In this document: positions 30,020-40,023 of the stretch, one piece after another | Layout: every line of letters begins with the position of its first letter | Position numbering within the stretch: position 1 is the stretch's first letter | Assembly (NCBI RefSeq): GCF_937870815.1 | Contig: NZ_CALMZS010000211.1 | Span: 1-64,000 of the forward strand | DNA length: 64,000 nucleotides | Origin: an uncultured Brevundimonas sp. | Lineage (GTDB): Bacteria > Pseudomonadota > Alphaproteobacteria > Caulobacterales > Caulobacteraceae | Reading direction: 5' to 3' | Translations under genes and position numbers: made by a program | The notes under the pieces: generated by a model | What the model saw: the letters and a program-made list of their open reading frames with translations, nothing else | What the model was told of the DNA's origin: nothing | Databases searched by the model: none

Positions 30020-30075
30020 ATCATGGATAGCATGATGACACCTGAAACGCTAGCACTCCTGGCAAGGATGCTAGC
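30020..30075 (-). promoter_or_regulatory. Two palindromes upstream of the VapB-like gene
   Basis: ATCATG-GATAG-CATGAT (30020-30036) lies 4 bp before the antitoxin ATG. GCTAGCA-N13-TGCTAGC (30049-30075) lies further upstream. Both are perfect inverted repeats and fit the paired operators of ribbon-helix-helix antitoxins. Confidence 0.55.
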
Positions 30076-30159
30076 AGCCATCCGTCCTGACAATATTGGC
30101 GACCGGAACCACGGCCGAGCGGGGCCGTTTGCACGGGGTCCCATTCAGGAGTCCCGTCC

Positions 30160-30438
30160 ATGACCCGCTTCGCCCGTCTGACCGCCGCCGCCTCGATCAG
30201 CGCCCTCGCCCTGGCCGCCGCGGCCTGCACACCCGCCGACAACAATGCCGACGCCGACCGCGAAACCGACACCACGACCATCATCGAGCGCGAGGTCCCG
30301 GCCGACCCGGTCGTGGTCGAGCGCGAAGTGCCGGTCCCGACCCCGCCCGTGGTCGTCGAGCGGGACCGCCGCGACGGCGACAGCACCACCATCCGCGCCA
30401 ACGAGAACGGCCTCGAGGTCGAGACGACCAACCGTTAG
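30160..30438 (+). CDS. Small lipoprotein, unknown function
   Basis: The 92-residue protein has a lipoprotein signal (MTRFARLTAAASISALALAA, then AACTP) and a hydrophilic acidic/Val/Pro-rich mature part with two REVP-containing near-repeats (IEREVPADPVVVEREVP). There is no known domain. It is probably an exported, intrinsically disordered protein. It stands alone between the VapBC module and glnA. Confidence 0.65.
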   Translation: MTRFARLTAAASISALALAAAACTPADNNADADRETDTTTIIEREVPADPVVVEREVPVPTPPVVVERDRRDGDSTTIRANENGLEVETTNR

Positions 30439-30469
30439 GTGCAATCTACATTCGACGATAGTTTGACCC

Positions 30470-30514
30470 CTTGTCATCCCGGATCGCCGCCTTGCGGTGT
30501 CCGGGGATGACAAG
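30470..30514. repeat. CTTGTCATCCC-type palindrome
   Basis: A 45-bp hairpin (CTTGTCATCCCGGA.. / ..TCCGGGGATGACAAG with an inner GCCGC-CTTGC-GGTG part) follows the lipoprotein gene. The same terminal motif bounds the larger repeat at 36254-36476. It may also act as the lipoprotein gene's transcript end. Confidence 0.75.
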
Positions 30515-30568
30515 GCGCGCACGCCCGCATCCGGCATAGTCGCCGCATGAACGGCCAAGCCCAGGCCC

Positions 30569-30605
30569 AAAAAGGGCGCCGGACGGTTTCGCGTCCGGCG
30601 CCCTT
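30569..30605 (-). terminator. Rho-independent terminator of glnA
   Basis: On the minus strand a 14-bp stem (AAGGGCGCCGGACG / CGTCCGGCGCCCTT) with a 6-base loop is followed by TTTTT. It lies 24 bp after the glnA stop. Confidence 0.9.
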
Positions 30606-30628
30606 CGATCGTCAGCCCCGGCTGTCGA

Positions 30629-32035
30629 TCAGCAGCTGTAGTACATGTCGAATTCGACCGGGTGCGGGTGCAGTTGCAGCCGCATCACCTCTTCCATCTT
30701 CAGCTCGATGTAGCTGTCGATGAAGTCGTCATCCATGACGCCGCCCTTCTTGAGGAAGGCGCGGTCCTTGTCGAGGTTGTCGAGCGCTTCCTTCAGCGAG
30801 CCGCAGACCTCGGGGATGTTGCCGCGCTCTTCCGGCGGCAGGTCGTAGAGGTTCTTGTCGGCGGCGGCGCCCGGATCGATGCGGTTCTCGATGCCGTCGA
30901 GGCCGGCCATCAGCAGGGCCACGAAGGTCAGATAGGGATTGCCCATCGGATCGGGGAAGCGGGCTTCGATGCGCTTGGCCTTGGGCGAATTGACCCAGGG
31001 GATGCGGATCGAGGCCGAGCGGTTGCGCGACGAATAGGCCAGTTTCACCGGCGCCTCATAGCCGGGAACGAGGCGCTTGTACGAATTGGTGGTCGAGTTG
31101 GCGAAGGCGTTGACGGCCTTGGCGTGTTTGATGATGCCGCCGATGTACCACAGGCACAGGTCCGACAGGCCGGCGTATTTGTCGCCCGCGAACAGCGGCT
31201 TGCCGTCGCGCCAGATCGACTGGTGCACGTGCATGCCCGAGCCGTTGTCGCCGAAGGTCGGCTTGGCCATGAAGGTGGCCGACTTGCCATAGGCGGCGGC
31301 GACGTTGTGGATGACGTATTTGTAGAGCTGCAGCCGGTCGGCCATGGTCAGCAGGTCGCTGAATTTCAGGCCGAGTTCGTGCTGGGCGGGCGCGACCTCG
31401 TGGTGGTGCTTCTCGGGCTGCATGCCGAGGTCGCGCATGACGCCGAGCATCTCGCCGCGCAGGTCCTGGGCGCTGTCGACCGGATTGACCGGGAAATAGC
31501 CGCCCTTGGGTCCCGGGCGGTGGCCCATGTTGCCTTCGGAATATTCGGCGCCCGTGTTGGCCGGCAGCTCGATCGAATCATAGCTGTAGCCGGTGTCGTG
31601 CGGCTGGGTGCTCCAGCGCACGTCGTCGAAGATGAAGAATTCCGCTTCCGGGCCGAAGAAGACGGTGTCGCCGACGCCGGAGGACTGGACATAGGCCAGG
31701 GCCTTCTTGGCCATCGAGCGGCTGTCGCGGTTGTAGGGCTCGCCGGTGTCCGGGTTCAGCACGTCGCAGAACAGGAACAGGGTCGTCTGCTGGTAGAAGG
31801 GATCGATCCAGTAGCCGTTCAGGTCCGGCTTGAGCAGCATGTCGGACTCGTTGATCGCCTTCCAGCCGGCGATGGAGGAGCCGTCGAACATCGTCCCCTC
31901 TTCGAGGAACTCCTCATCGACCAGGTCGATGTCGAAGGTGACGTGCTGCATTCGCCCCCTGGTGTCGGTGAAGCGCAGATCGACGTACTGGACGTCCTTT
32001 TCCTTGATCTCCGAAAGGATTTTCTTGGCGGTCAT
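30629..32035 (-). CDS. glnA: Glutamine synthetase type I
   Basis: GlnA makes glutamine from glutamate and ammonia with ATP as a dodecamer. The 468-residue protein has [18 protein letters not shown], the metal/substrate motifs [29 protein letters not shown] and [10 protein letters not shown], and the adenylylation site [10 protein letters not shown] (GS-I beta type). The ATG at 32035 gives the family-length protein. It lies downstream of glnB with a strong hairpin between them, and ends at a clear terminator. Confidence 0.97.
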   Translation of the reverse strand: MTAKKILSEIKEKDVQYVDLRFTDTRGRMQHVTFDIDLVDEEFLEEGTMFDGSSIAGWKAINESDMLLKPDLNGYWIDPFYQQTTLFLFCDVLNPDTGEPYNRDSRSMAKKALAYVQSSGVGDTVFFGPEAEFFIFDDVRWSTQPHDTGYSYDSIELPANTGAEYSEGNMGHRPGPKGGYFPVNPVDSAQDLRGEMLGVMRDLGMQPEKHHHEVAPAQHELGLKFSDLLTMADRLQLYKYVIHNVAAAYGKSATFMAKPTFGDNGSGMHVHQSIWRDGKPLFAGDKYAGLSDLCLWYIGGIIKHAKAVNAFANSTTNSYKRLVPGYEAPVKLAYSSRNRSASIRIPWVNSPKAKRIEARFPDPMGNPYLTFVALLMAGLDGIENRIDPGAAADKNLYDLPPEERGNIPEVCGSLKEALDNLDKDRAFLKKGGVMDDDFIDSYIELKMEEVMRLQLHPHPVEFDMYYSC

Positions 32036-32067
32036 TCTCGGGGTCCGTTTCTTGGGGAGGATGGTGA

Positions 32068-32094
32068 GACGGCCGCCCCGGAGAGGCGGCCGTC
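32068..32094 (-). promoter_or_regulatory. Intercistronic hairpin between glnB and glnA
   Basis: A perfect 10-bp stem (GACGGCCGCC / GGCGGCCGTC) occupies the 70-bp glnB-glnA gap. No T-run follows, so it is more likely an RNA processing or stability structure that sets the glnB:glnA ratio than a full terminator. Confidence 0.5.
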
Positions 32095-32105
32095 GGTCTT
32101 GGCGA

Positions 32106-33422
<1,317 letters not shown>

Positions 33423-33470
33423 TCATCGAACCAGCCTATTGCGGGCGTCCTCGTCGCCGGAGCGCCCGCC

Positions 33471-34241
33471 TTGCTGATCGTCCTGTCCCCGGCCAAGCGG
33501 CTGGATTTCACCGAAGCCGATCCGGCCCTGCCCGCCTCGGAACGGCGCTTCCGCGAGGATACGGCGTCGCTGGCCCGGACCGCGCGCGGCCGCAGCGTCG
33601 CCGAGCTTCGCCGGCTGATGAGCCTGTCCGACGATCTGGCGCGGCTGAACCGGGCCCGGTTCCAGGCCTTTGCGGCCGATTCGACGGACGGCGTGCAGGC
33701 CGCCTTCGCCTTCGCCGGCGACGTCTATGAGGGCCTGGGCGCGCGCGAACTGGACGCCGGGTCGCTCGAATGGGCCCAGGACCGCCTCCGCATCCTGTCG
33801 GGACTCTACGGCCTGCTGCGGCCGCTGGACCGGATCCAGCCGTACCGTCTGGAGATGGGGACGCGGCTGAAGACGCGGCGGGGATCGAGCCTGTACGACT
33901 TCTGGGGCGACCGCATCTCCAGATGCCTCAACGCCGACGCGGAGGGCCACGCCGATCCGACGCTGGTCAACCTGGCCAGCCAGGAATATTTCGGGGCCGT
34001 CGACGCCCGGGCGCTGAAACTGCCGGTGGTGACCCCGCATTTCCGCGAATCGCGCGACGGCGAGAGCCGGATCATCTCCTTCTTCGCCAAGCGGGCGCGG
34101 GGCGGCATGGCCCGGTTCGCCATCGACGAGCGGATCGAGCGGGCCGAGGACCTGAAGGCCTTCGACCGCGACGGCTACCGCTTCGACAAGGCCGCCTCGA
34201 CCGCGACGGACTGGATATTCATCAGGTCAGGAAATTCCTGA
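33471..34241 (+). CDS. yaaA: Peroxide stress protein YaaA (DUF328)
   Basis: The 256-residue protein begins MLIVLSPAKRLDF, the YaaA signature, and has GDVYEGLGARELDAGSLEWA, LSGLYGLLRPLD, YRLEMGTRLKTRRGSSLYDF and LVNLASQEYF. YaaA lowers free iron and DNA damage under peroxide stress in E. coli; the DNA-binding fold is known but the chemistry is not. The start is probably TTG at 33471, because family proteins begin just before LSPAK. The upstream gap of 80 bp is GC-rich. Confidence 0.9.
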   Translation: MLIVLSPAKRLDFTEADPALPASERRFREDTASLARTARGRSVAELRRLMSLSDDLARLNRARFQAFAADSTDGVQAAFAFAGDVYEGLGARELDAGSLEWAQDRLRILSGLYGLLRPLDRIQPYRLEMGTRLKTRRGSSLYDFWGDRISRCLNADAEGHADPTLVNLASQEYFGAVDARALKLPVVTPHFRESRDGESRIISFFAKRARGGMARFAIDERIERAEDLKAFDRDGYRFDKAASTATDWIFIRSGNS

Positions 34242-34306
34242 GGCCCTGTCGCCTTCGCAGACGCGAAGGGCTAGGCTGACCGCGAGACACAGACGGACGA
34301 GACCCC

Positions 34307-35155
34307 ATGTTCCAATGGCCCAAACGCGCGGACGGCCCGGAAGCCGGACACGCGCCCTTCCGCGACATCGGCGACCTCAAGGGTCAGGTGGCGGTGATCT
34401 CGGGCTCGACCTCGGGCATCGGCCTGGCCTTCGCCCGCGCCATCGCCTCGCGCGGCGGCGAGGTGGTGCTGAACGGCCTCGGCGATCCCTCGGAGATCGA
34501 GCGCACCCGGGCCGAGATGGAGGCCGGCTGCGGCGTGCGGGTGCGCTATCACGGGGCCGACATGCGGCGCGGCGACGAGGTCGCCGACATGGTCGCCTAC
34601 GGCCGGCACCAGCTGGGCCGGGTCGACATCCTGATCAACAACGCCGGGGTCCAGCACGTCGAGGCGGTCGAGAAATTCCCGTCCGACAAATGGGAGCAGA
34701 TCATCGCCGTCAACCTGTCCTCGACCTTCTATGCGACGCGGGCGGCGATCCCGATCATGAAGGCCCAGGGACGCGGCCGCATCATCAACGTCGCCTCGGC
34801 CCACGGCCTCGTGGCCAGCCCGTTCAAGTCGGCCTATGTCGCGGCCAAGCACGGCGTCCTCGGCTTCACCAAGACGGTGGCGCTGGAAGTCGCCCAGGAC
34901 AACATCACCTGCAACGCCATCTGCCCCGGCTATGTCGAGACCCCGCTGGTGCAGCAGCAGATCGCCGACCAGGCGCGGGCGCGGGGGATGTCGAAGGAGG
35001 CGGTGCTGAAGGAGGTCATCCTCGGCTCGCAACCGACCAAGCGGTTCGTCACCACCGACGAACTGACCGGGATGATGCTGTATCTGGTCAGCGATCTCGG
35101 CGCCTCGGCCAATGGGGCCAGCTTCTCGATCGACGGCGGGTGGACGGCGCAGTAG
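34307..35155 (+). CDS. bdhA: 3-hydroxybutyrate dehydrogenase (SDR family)
   Basis: The 282-residue short-chain dehydrogenase has SGSTSGIGLAFARA for NAD binding, ILINNAGVQHVEAVEKFP (the QHV typical of D-3-hydroxybutyrate dehydrogenases), catalytic Ser in NVASAHGLVASPFKSAYVAA with YVAAK, and GYVETPLVQQQI. It probably converts D-3-hydroxybutyrate to acetoacetate in polyhydroxybutyrate turnover. An N-terminal extension of about 24 residues is odd for the family. Another SDR activity cannot be ruled out. Confidence 0.85.
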   Translation: MFQWPKRADGPEAGHAPFRDIGDLKGQVAVISGSTSGIGLAFARAIASRGGEVVLNGLGDPSEIERTRAEMEAGCGVRVRYHGADMRRGDEVADMVAYGRHQLGRVDILINNAGVQHVEAVEKFPSDKWEQIIAVNLSSTFYATRAAIPIMKAQGRGRIINVASAHGLVASPFKSAYVAAKHGVLGFTKTVALEVAQDNITCNAICPGYVETPLVQQQIADQARARGMSKEAVLKEVILGSQPTKRFVTTDELTGMMLYLVSDLGASANGASFSIDGGWTAQ

Positions 35156-35169
35156 GGGAAGGGACCCGA

Positions 35170-35715
35170 ATGAAGCAGCGCAGGAGGAAGCTGCTTTTGC
35201 CGGCTGCCGCGCTCCTGCTCGTCAGTCTGGCATTGACCTTCTGCGGGCCGCTGGACACCGCCGCGCGTCTATACAACTTTTCCGCCCTGACCAATGAAAA
35301 GGTGGTCAGGGAAGCTCGCGACTATGTCGATCAGCGGGCCGACGGACAGCAGGCCGCGTGCCTCTATGTTGTGAGGTGTGACGGAGACAAGGCGCGTTTG
35401 GCGCTCGTTCCCGCCTTGACTGCCTCGGCCCTGAAAGAAGCGAAGGGCGACATCTGGCAAAGGCGAACCAGCGGGTTTTGTCCCGGTCGAACAACCAATA
35501 TAGGCCTGCAGTTGATCCCCGAGATCGGCGGTGAGCCACAGATCGAATCCATCGCATTGGCCCGTTGGTCGTTCTTCAATGACCGCTTCATTCCTCGCTC
35601 CGGGCGGTTTCAAAGCGGCTCGTTTAGCGACGAACCCTGGGAGCCCTGCACACTGGAACGGGCGCTGATCCGCAGCCCTGGAGCCGCTACCCCACAAACC
35701 CCGCCACGCGCCTGA
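35170..35715 (+). CDS. Hypothetical secreted or membrane-anchored protein
   Basis: The 181-residue protein has a basic start and one hydrophobic segment (KLLLPAAALLLVSLALTFCG), so it is exported or anchored, perhaps a lipoprotein with Cys at the end of the segment. The mature part has four more cysteines (ACLYVVRCDGD, SGFCPGR, EPCTLERAL), which suggests two disulphides. No known domain is evident. The last residues (TPQTPPRA) are encoded by a fragment of a tsaC 3' end, so the natural C-terminus may have been replaced. G+C is lower than in its neighbours. Confidence 0.6.
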   Translation: MKQRRRKLLLPAAALLLVSLALTFCGPLDTAARLYNFSALTNEKVVREARDYVDQRADGQQAACLYVVRCDGDKARLALVPALTASALKEAKGDIWQRRTSGFCPGRTTNIGLQLIPEIGGEPQIESIALARWSFFNDRFIPRSGRFQSGSFSDEPWEPCTLERALIRSPGAATPQTPPRA

Positions 35716-35778
35716 GCGGGTCGTTGATCGCCTCGCCCGGCCCGCGCACCGGGGTTGGCGACACCGCAGGTGCCCGGT
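35687..35778 (-). pseudogene. Fragment duplicating the 3' end of tsaC
   Basis: Read on the minus strand this fragment encodes ...GEAINDPLRRVAGFVG-stop, against GEAINDRLRRAAGFVG-stop in the intact tsaC at 36485. About 90 bp align with obvious substitutions, so the fragment is a diverged copy, not a fresh duplication. The two tsaC ends bound an 800-bp block with an orphan antitoxin and a repeat. Confidence 0.75.
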
Positions 35779-35839
35779 GACACCCGATCCGCCCCCCCTC
35801 AGCAGCAGGAACAGGTGGCGACTTCGCGGAGGCCAAACC

Positions 35840-36160
35840 TCACGTCAGCGCGTGGACCGAGGTGTGGCCCACGGCTTCGCGGCTGGGGCGGATGACGATT
35901 TCCACGTCATGTTCGAGGGCGTTGAGGAAGCTCATCAGCTTCTCGACGGAGAAGTGGTCCAGCCGATAGTTGACGAGCGCCGACACCCTGGACTGGGGAA
36001 CGCCCAGCACCCCGGCCGCCTGGGTCTGTTTCAGCCGGCGTTCCTTGAGCAGGGCGTTGACCGCCATCGCCAGCCGCGTCTTGGTTTGCCGGTCGGCGGC
36101 GTCCGGAAGGCCCAGATCGGCGAAGACGTTGCCGCCGCCTTCGGTGATGTCATTCGCCAT
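35840..36160 (-). CDS. XRE-family antitoxin-like regulator (orphan)
   Basis: The 106-residue protein resembles HigA-2-type antitoxins: KTRLAMAVNALLKERRLKQT, then QAAGVLGVPQSRVSALVNYR (helix-turn-helix) and FSVEKLMSFLNALEHDVEIV. Such proteins normally pair with a HigB toxin encoded next to them. No toxin frame is visible on either side: upstream lies a repeat and downstream a tsaC fragment. A palindrome at 36219-36234 suits autoregulation. Confidence 0.8.
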   Translation of the reverse strand: MANDITEGGGNVFADLGLPDAADRQTKTRLAMAVNALLKERRLKQTQAAGVLGVPQSRVSALVNYRLDHFSVEKLMSFLNALEHDVEIVIRPSREAVGHTSVHALT

Positions 36161-36218
36161 GTTTACCTGCCTTGCCCTTGGCGGGCTTCTCCGGACCCGA
36201 GGGCATGCAGCGGTGGCT

Positions 36219-36234
36219 ATACCCATTTTGGTAT
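36219..36234 (-). promoter_or_regulatory. Palindrome upstream of orphan XRE gene
   Basis: ATACC-CATTTT-GGTAT is a perfect 5-bp inverted repeat 59 bp before the XRE start codon, in a locally AT-rich spot. It is a candidate autoregulatory site and may originally have controlled a toxin gene that lay between it and the antitoxin. Confidence 0.4.
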
Positions 36235-36253
36235 GGTCAACAAGGAGCACGGG

Positions 36254-36476
36254 CGCCTTGTCATCCCCGACGGAGCGAAGCGGAGATCGGGGACGCTTGA
36301 ACGCGTGATCCGATCCTCCCGGAAGCGGCGTCAGCCGATGTCCGGGAGACAGGCTGAAGATAACGGCGCGGCCGCCGCCCTGCTCCCGGACAATCGCTTC
36401 GCGACTTCCGGGAGGCTGAACAGTGGCGCATGCCGTCCCGGATCGCCGCTTGCGCGGCGTCCGGGATGACAAGGCG
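36254..36476. repeat. Nested inverted repeats with CGCCTTGTCATCCC ends
   Basis: The outer ends CGCCTTGTCATCCC (36254) and GGGATGACAAGGCG (ending 36476) are inverted. Inside lie CTCCCGGAAGCGGCGTCAGC.. and its inverted counterpart ending TTCCGGGAGG. The unit is about 223 bp and ends 8 bp before the tsaC stop. It shares its ends with the hairpin at 30470-30514. I see no gene in it. Confidence 0.75.
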
Positions 36477-36484
36477 TCCGCCTC

Positions 36485-37447
36485 TTAACCCACGAACCCC
36501 GCCGCCCGCCTGAGCCGGTCGTTGATCGCCTCGCCGAGGCCGTGCGCCGGTATGGGCGACACGGCGATGCCCGCCGGGCGTTCGCGGTCGGCCTCGCGCA
36601 GGCGGCGGAACAGGTTGGCGGCGGCCTCGCGCAGGTCGCCGGAGGGACTGAGGCTCCAGCGCGGCTGGCCGGCGCCGGGGCCGAAGCCGAGCAGGATTTC
36701 GCCCTCCCTCGCCGAGTCGGCGTTGATCCGCACCGGGGCGTCGGGGGCATAGTGCAAGGCCGTTCGGCCGGGGGAGCGATGCCCTTCCCCGTTCCGCTCC
36801 AGCGGGCCGACCACGGCCTCGATCTCCGCGCGGGTCACCGAGCCGGGGCGCAGCAGGGCGACGCGGCCGCCCAGCACCGAGACCACGGTGCTCTCGACCC
36901 CGACGGCGCAGGGGCCGCCGTCCACGGCGTCGGCGGCGGCGAAGCCGGTCTCTTCCAGGGCGTCCTCGAAGGTGGTCGGGCTGGGCCGGCCCGAGCGGTT
37001 GGCCGAGGGCGCCACGACCGGACGCCCGAAGGCGGCGATGATGGCGCGGGCGCGGACGTGACCCGGCGCCCGCACGGCGACGCTGTCGAGGCCGGCGCGG
37101 GCGAGGTCGCAGACCCGGTCGCGGTCGCGCACCGGCGCCACGATGGTCAGCGGGCCGGGCCAGAAGGCCTCGGCCAGGGCGCGGGCGCGGGCGTCGAAGA
37201 CGGCGATCGCCTCGGCCTCGACGGCGTCGGCGACGTGGGCGATCAGGGGATTGAAGCGCGGCCGGCCCTTGGCCTCGAAGAGGCTGGCGACGGCGGCGGC
37301 GTTGCCGGCGTCGGCGGCGAGGCCGTAGACCGTCTCGGTCGGCAGGATGACGAGGCCGCCCGCCCTCAGGGCCTCGACGGCCTGGGCGTCAGACGCGCCT
37401 GAAGCGCCGCCCGCGCCGTCGCCTGCCGTCCGACCAGCCTGTTCCAA
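36485..37447 (-). CDS. tsaC: L-threonylcarbamoyladenylate synthase (Sua5 type)
   Basis: The enzyme makes threonylcarbamoyl-AMP for the t6A modification of tRNAs reading ANN codons. The 320-residue protein has a full YrdC domain (ILPTETVYGLAADAG, FEAKGRPRFNPLIAHV, WPGPLTIV, APSANRSGRPSPTT) and the extra C-terminal Sua5 domain (LHYAPDAPVRINAD to the end). The first 20 residues are low-complexity and overlap the YceI-like ORF at 37366, so the true start may be elsewhere. A diverged copy of its 3' end lies at 35687. Confidence 0.93.
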   Translation of the reverse strand: MEQAGRTAGDGAGGASGASDAQAVEALRAGGLVILPTETVYGLAADAGNAAAVASLFEAKGRPRFNPLIAHVADAVEAEAIAVFDARARALAEAFWPGPLTIVAPVRDRDRVCDLARAGLDSVAVRAPGHVRARAIIAAFGRPVVAPSANRSGRPSPTTFEDALEETGFAAADAVDGGPCAVGVESTVVSVLGGRVALLRPGSVTRAEIEAVVGPLERNGEGHRSPGRTALHYAPDAPVRINADSAREGEILLGFGPGAGQPRWSLSPSGDLREAAANLFRRLREADRERPAGIAVSPIPAHGLGEAINDRLRRAAGFVG

Positions 37448-37560
37448 GGCCCCGATGTCCCTATGCCGATGTCCGCGCGATTCAGGACGAACCCGCCCGT
37501 CAGATGCGCCCGGTCGCCCGCCGCGCGCAAGCCCGCCGGAAGGACCGCCGGCCGCTTCAC
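37366..37560 (-). pseudogene. YceI-like C-terminal fragment coupled to cytochrome b561
   Basis: This 64-codon frame starts with GTG overlapping the b561 stop (GTGA). It reads KRPAVLPAGLRAAGDRAHL, then TGGFVLNRADIGIGTSGPWN, which resembles the last third of YceI proteins (…RPVTLPFTL..GDRA..TG...LNRADFGIG). Full YceI proteins are about 170-190 residues and often follow or are fused to b561 in proteobacteria. Here the first two-thirds are missing, so it is probably a deletion remnant. It overlaps the tsaC start by 82 bp. Confidence 0.45.
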
Positions 37561-38111
37561 GGGCGGCGCGGTATCCAGGGGATCATCCGGTGCAGCACAT
37601 TGTCCCGGTCGAGGAACTGATGCTTGAGCGCGCCGATAATGTGCAGGGCGACCAGGGCGATGAGCAGCTTGCCCGCCAGCTCGTGGGCCTCGATGACGGC
37701 GCCCGCCAGTTCGCGGTCCCGCGGCAGGGGCAGCAGCGGCCAGTCGAACAGGCCGAACCATGCGATCGGTCGTCCCGCCGCCGAGGACGCCGCCCAGCCG
37801 CCCAGGGGCAGGGCGATCAGCAGTATGTAGAACAGGACGTGATTGGTGCGCGCCAGCAGCCTTTGCCAGCGCGGCATCTCCGACGGCAAGGCTATGGCCG
37901 GGTTGGCCAGGCGCCAGCCCAGCCGCCCCAGGGTCAGCACCAGTATGCTCAATCCCACCGACTTGTGGAGTTGCAGATACTCCCGCGCCGAAGGCTGGCC
38001 CTCGGTCGCCTCATAGACGGTGATCAGGATCAGCTGGGTCACCACCAGCGCGGCGATCAGCCAGTGCAGGACCAGCGATACGGTCGAATAGCGGTTGCGC
38101 GGCTCGGCCAC
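37557..38111 (-). CDS. Cytochrome b561-type membrane protein
   Basis: The 184-residue protein has four membrane segments and the haem-binding histidines of the b561/YceJ family: VLHWLIAALVVTQLIL, LHKSVGLSILVLTLGRLGWR, TNHVLFYILLIALPLGGW and AHELAGKLLIALVALHIIGA. It carries electrons across or within the inner membrane. The start is probably GTG at 38111. It is followed by a YceI-like remnant. Divergent from the acyl-CoA dehydrogenase gene. Confidence 0.9.
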   Translation of the reverse strand: MAEPRNRYSTVSLVLHWLIAALVVTQLILITVYEATEGQPSAREYLQLHKSVGLSILVLTLGRLGWRLANPAIALPSEMPRWQRLLARTNHVLFYILLIALPLGGWAASSAAGRPIAWFGLFDWPLLPLPRDRELAGAVIEAHELAGKLLIALVALHIIGALKHQFLDRDNVLHRMIPWIPRRP

Positions 38112-38238
38112 GATGATTCTCCCTCGGCGATGCGTCGATCCGCCAGCTTGGCCCAGGCGACCGGCTTCGCCAAGCCGGACCTTGCCTGACCCGGCGGCAA
38201 GACGGCATGAACGGGCGCCCACTCTGGAAAGCGAGCCG

Positions 38239-40023
38239 ATGACCTACCGCGCCCCCGTCCGCGACCTGATCTTCACCCTGACCGAGGTGGCCGGGCTCGA
38301 CGCCGTCGCGGCGACCGGCGCCTTTCCGGACTATGACCGCGAGGTCCTGGCCGCCGTGCTCGAGGCGGCGGGACAGTTCTCCGAGGGCGTGCTGGCCCCG
38401 CTGAACCGGGTCGGCGACCGCCACGGCGCGACCTGCGCCGACGGGGCGGTGACCACCGCGCCGGGATTCGCGGACGCCTACCGCCAGTTCGCCGAGGGCG
38501 GCTGGACGGGGCTGTCGGCCCCGGCCGAGGCCGGGGGCCAGCAGCTGCCCAAGGCGCTGGAGCTGGCGGCCTATGAGACGGTGCACGCGGCCAACATGGC
38601 CTTCGGCCTGTGCCCGATGCTGTCGCTGGCGGCGATCGAGGCGCTGGAGGCGGTCGGGACGGAGGCGCAGAAGGCGACCTGGCTGACCCGGCTGGTGTCC
38701 GGCGAATGGACCGGGGCGATGGTGCTGACCGAGCCGCAGGCCGGTTCCGACCTGGGGGCGCTGGCGGCGACGGCGACTCCCAACGGCGACGGGACCTATG
38801 CTCTGACCGGCCAGAAGATCTTCATCACCTGGGGCGACCACGACGCCGCCGACAACATCATCCATTTGGTGCTGGCCCGCCTGCCCGACGCCCCGCCGGG
38901 GCCGAAGGGGATCAGCCTGTTCCTGACGTCGAAATATCTGGTCCGGCCGGACGGGACGCTGGGCGAGCGCAACGCCTTCCGGCCGGTCGGGATCGAGCAC
39001 AAGCTGGGCATCCACGCCTCGCCGACCTGCGTCATGGCCTATGAGGGGGCGACGGCCGAGCTGGTCGGCCAACCGAACCAGGGCCTGACCCATATGTTCG
39101 TGATGATGAACGCGGCCCGGCTGGCGGTCGGGGTCGAGGGCGTCGGCATCGCCGAGCGGGCCTTTCAGCAGGCGCTGGCCTATGCGCGGGAGCGGCGACA
39201 GGGGCGCTCGGCCTGGACCGGCGAGGCCAGGGCCCCGATCATCGACCACCCGGACGTGCGCCGGACGCTGGCGGTGATGAAGGCGAAGATCGCCGCCGCC
39301 CGGGGCATCTGCCTGTCGACCGGCGTGGCCGCCGACCTGGCCAGGCACGCCGCGACCGAGGAGGATCGCCGCCGCTGGAAAGGCCGCGAGGATCTGCTCA
39401 CCCCGATCGCCAAGGCCTGGTCGACCGACGTCGGCTGCGAGGTCGCCTCCCTGGGCATTCAGGTGCACGGCGGCATGGGCTTCATCGAGGAGACCGGCGC
39501 GGCCCAGCACTACCGCGACGCCCGCATCGCGCCGATCTACGAGGGCACCAACGGCATCCAGGCCATGGATCTGGTCGGCCGCAAGCTGGGACAGGACGGC
39601 GGCCAGTCGGCCCGCGAGCTGATCGCCGACATGAAGGCGACGCTGGCGCTGCTGCCGCGGCTGTACTCCGGCAAGCCGGCCGAGCGCTTCGCCAAGGGGG
39701 TGGAGGCCGTCGAGGACGCCACCCTGTGGCTGCTGGACGCCAAGGCCGACGCCGCCCGGGCGGCGGACGTGCTGGCCGGCGCCGACGCCTATCTGAAGCT
39801 GATGGGCGACGTGGTCGGCGGCTGGATGCTGGCCAGGGGGGCGCTGGCGGCGCGGGCCATTCTCGACGCCGGCGAGGGCGACCCCGAATGGCTGGAGGGC
39901 CGCATCACCCTGTACGAGGTCTACGCCGCCAATGTGCTGGGCCACGCCTCGAGCCGGCTGGCCGCGGTCGGCCAGGGCGGCGAGCTGCTGGAGCGGATGA
40001 GCGCCGGGGCGCTGGCGGGCTGA
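38239..40023 (+). CDS. Acyl-CoA dehydrogenase (long form, DmdC/AcdB-like)
   Basis: The 594-residue protein is of the long acyl-CoA dehydrogenase type, with an N-terminal lead (YRAPVRDLIFTLTEV), the FAD/substrate region (MVLTEPQAGSDLGALAATAT, GQKIFITWGDHD), VHGGMGFIEETGAAQHYRDA, IAPIYEGTNGIQAMDLVGRK and a C-terminal extension of about 120 residues. It oxidises acyl-CoA with FAD; 3-methylmercaptopropionyl-CoA and long-chain acyl-CoA are both possible substrates. The ATG at 38239 fits family N-termini. Confidence 0.92.
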   Translation: MTYRAPVRDLIFTLTEVAGLDAVAATGAFPDYDREVLAAVLEAAGQFSEGVLAPLNRVGDRHGATCADGAVTTAPGFADAYRQFAEGGWTGLSAPAEAGGQQLPKALELAAYETVHAANMAFGLCPMLSLAAIEALEAVGTEAQKATWLTRLVSGEWTGAMVLTEPQAGSDLGALAATATPNGDGTYALTGQKIFITWGDHDAADNIIHLVLARLPDAPPGPKGISLFLTSKYLVRPDGTLGERNAFRPVGIEHKLGIHASPTCVMAYEGATAELVGQPNQGLTHMFVMMNAARLAVGVEGVGIAERAFQQALAYARERRQGRSAWTGEARAPIIDHPDVRRTLAVMKAKIAAARGICLSTGVAADLARHAATEEDRRRWKGREDLLTPIAKAWSTDVGCEVASLGIQVHGGMGFIEETGAAQHYRDARIAPIYEGTNGIQAMDLVGRKLGQDGGQSARELIADMKATLALLPRLYSGKPAERFAKGVEAVEDATLWLLDAKADAARAADVLAGADAYLKLMGDVVGGWMLARGALAARAILDAGEGDPEWLEGRITLYEVYAANVLGHASSRLAAVGQGGELLERMSAGALAG

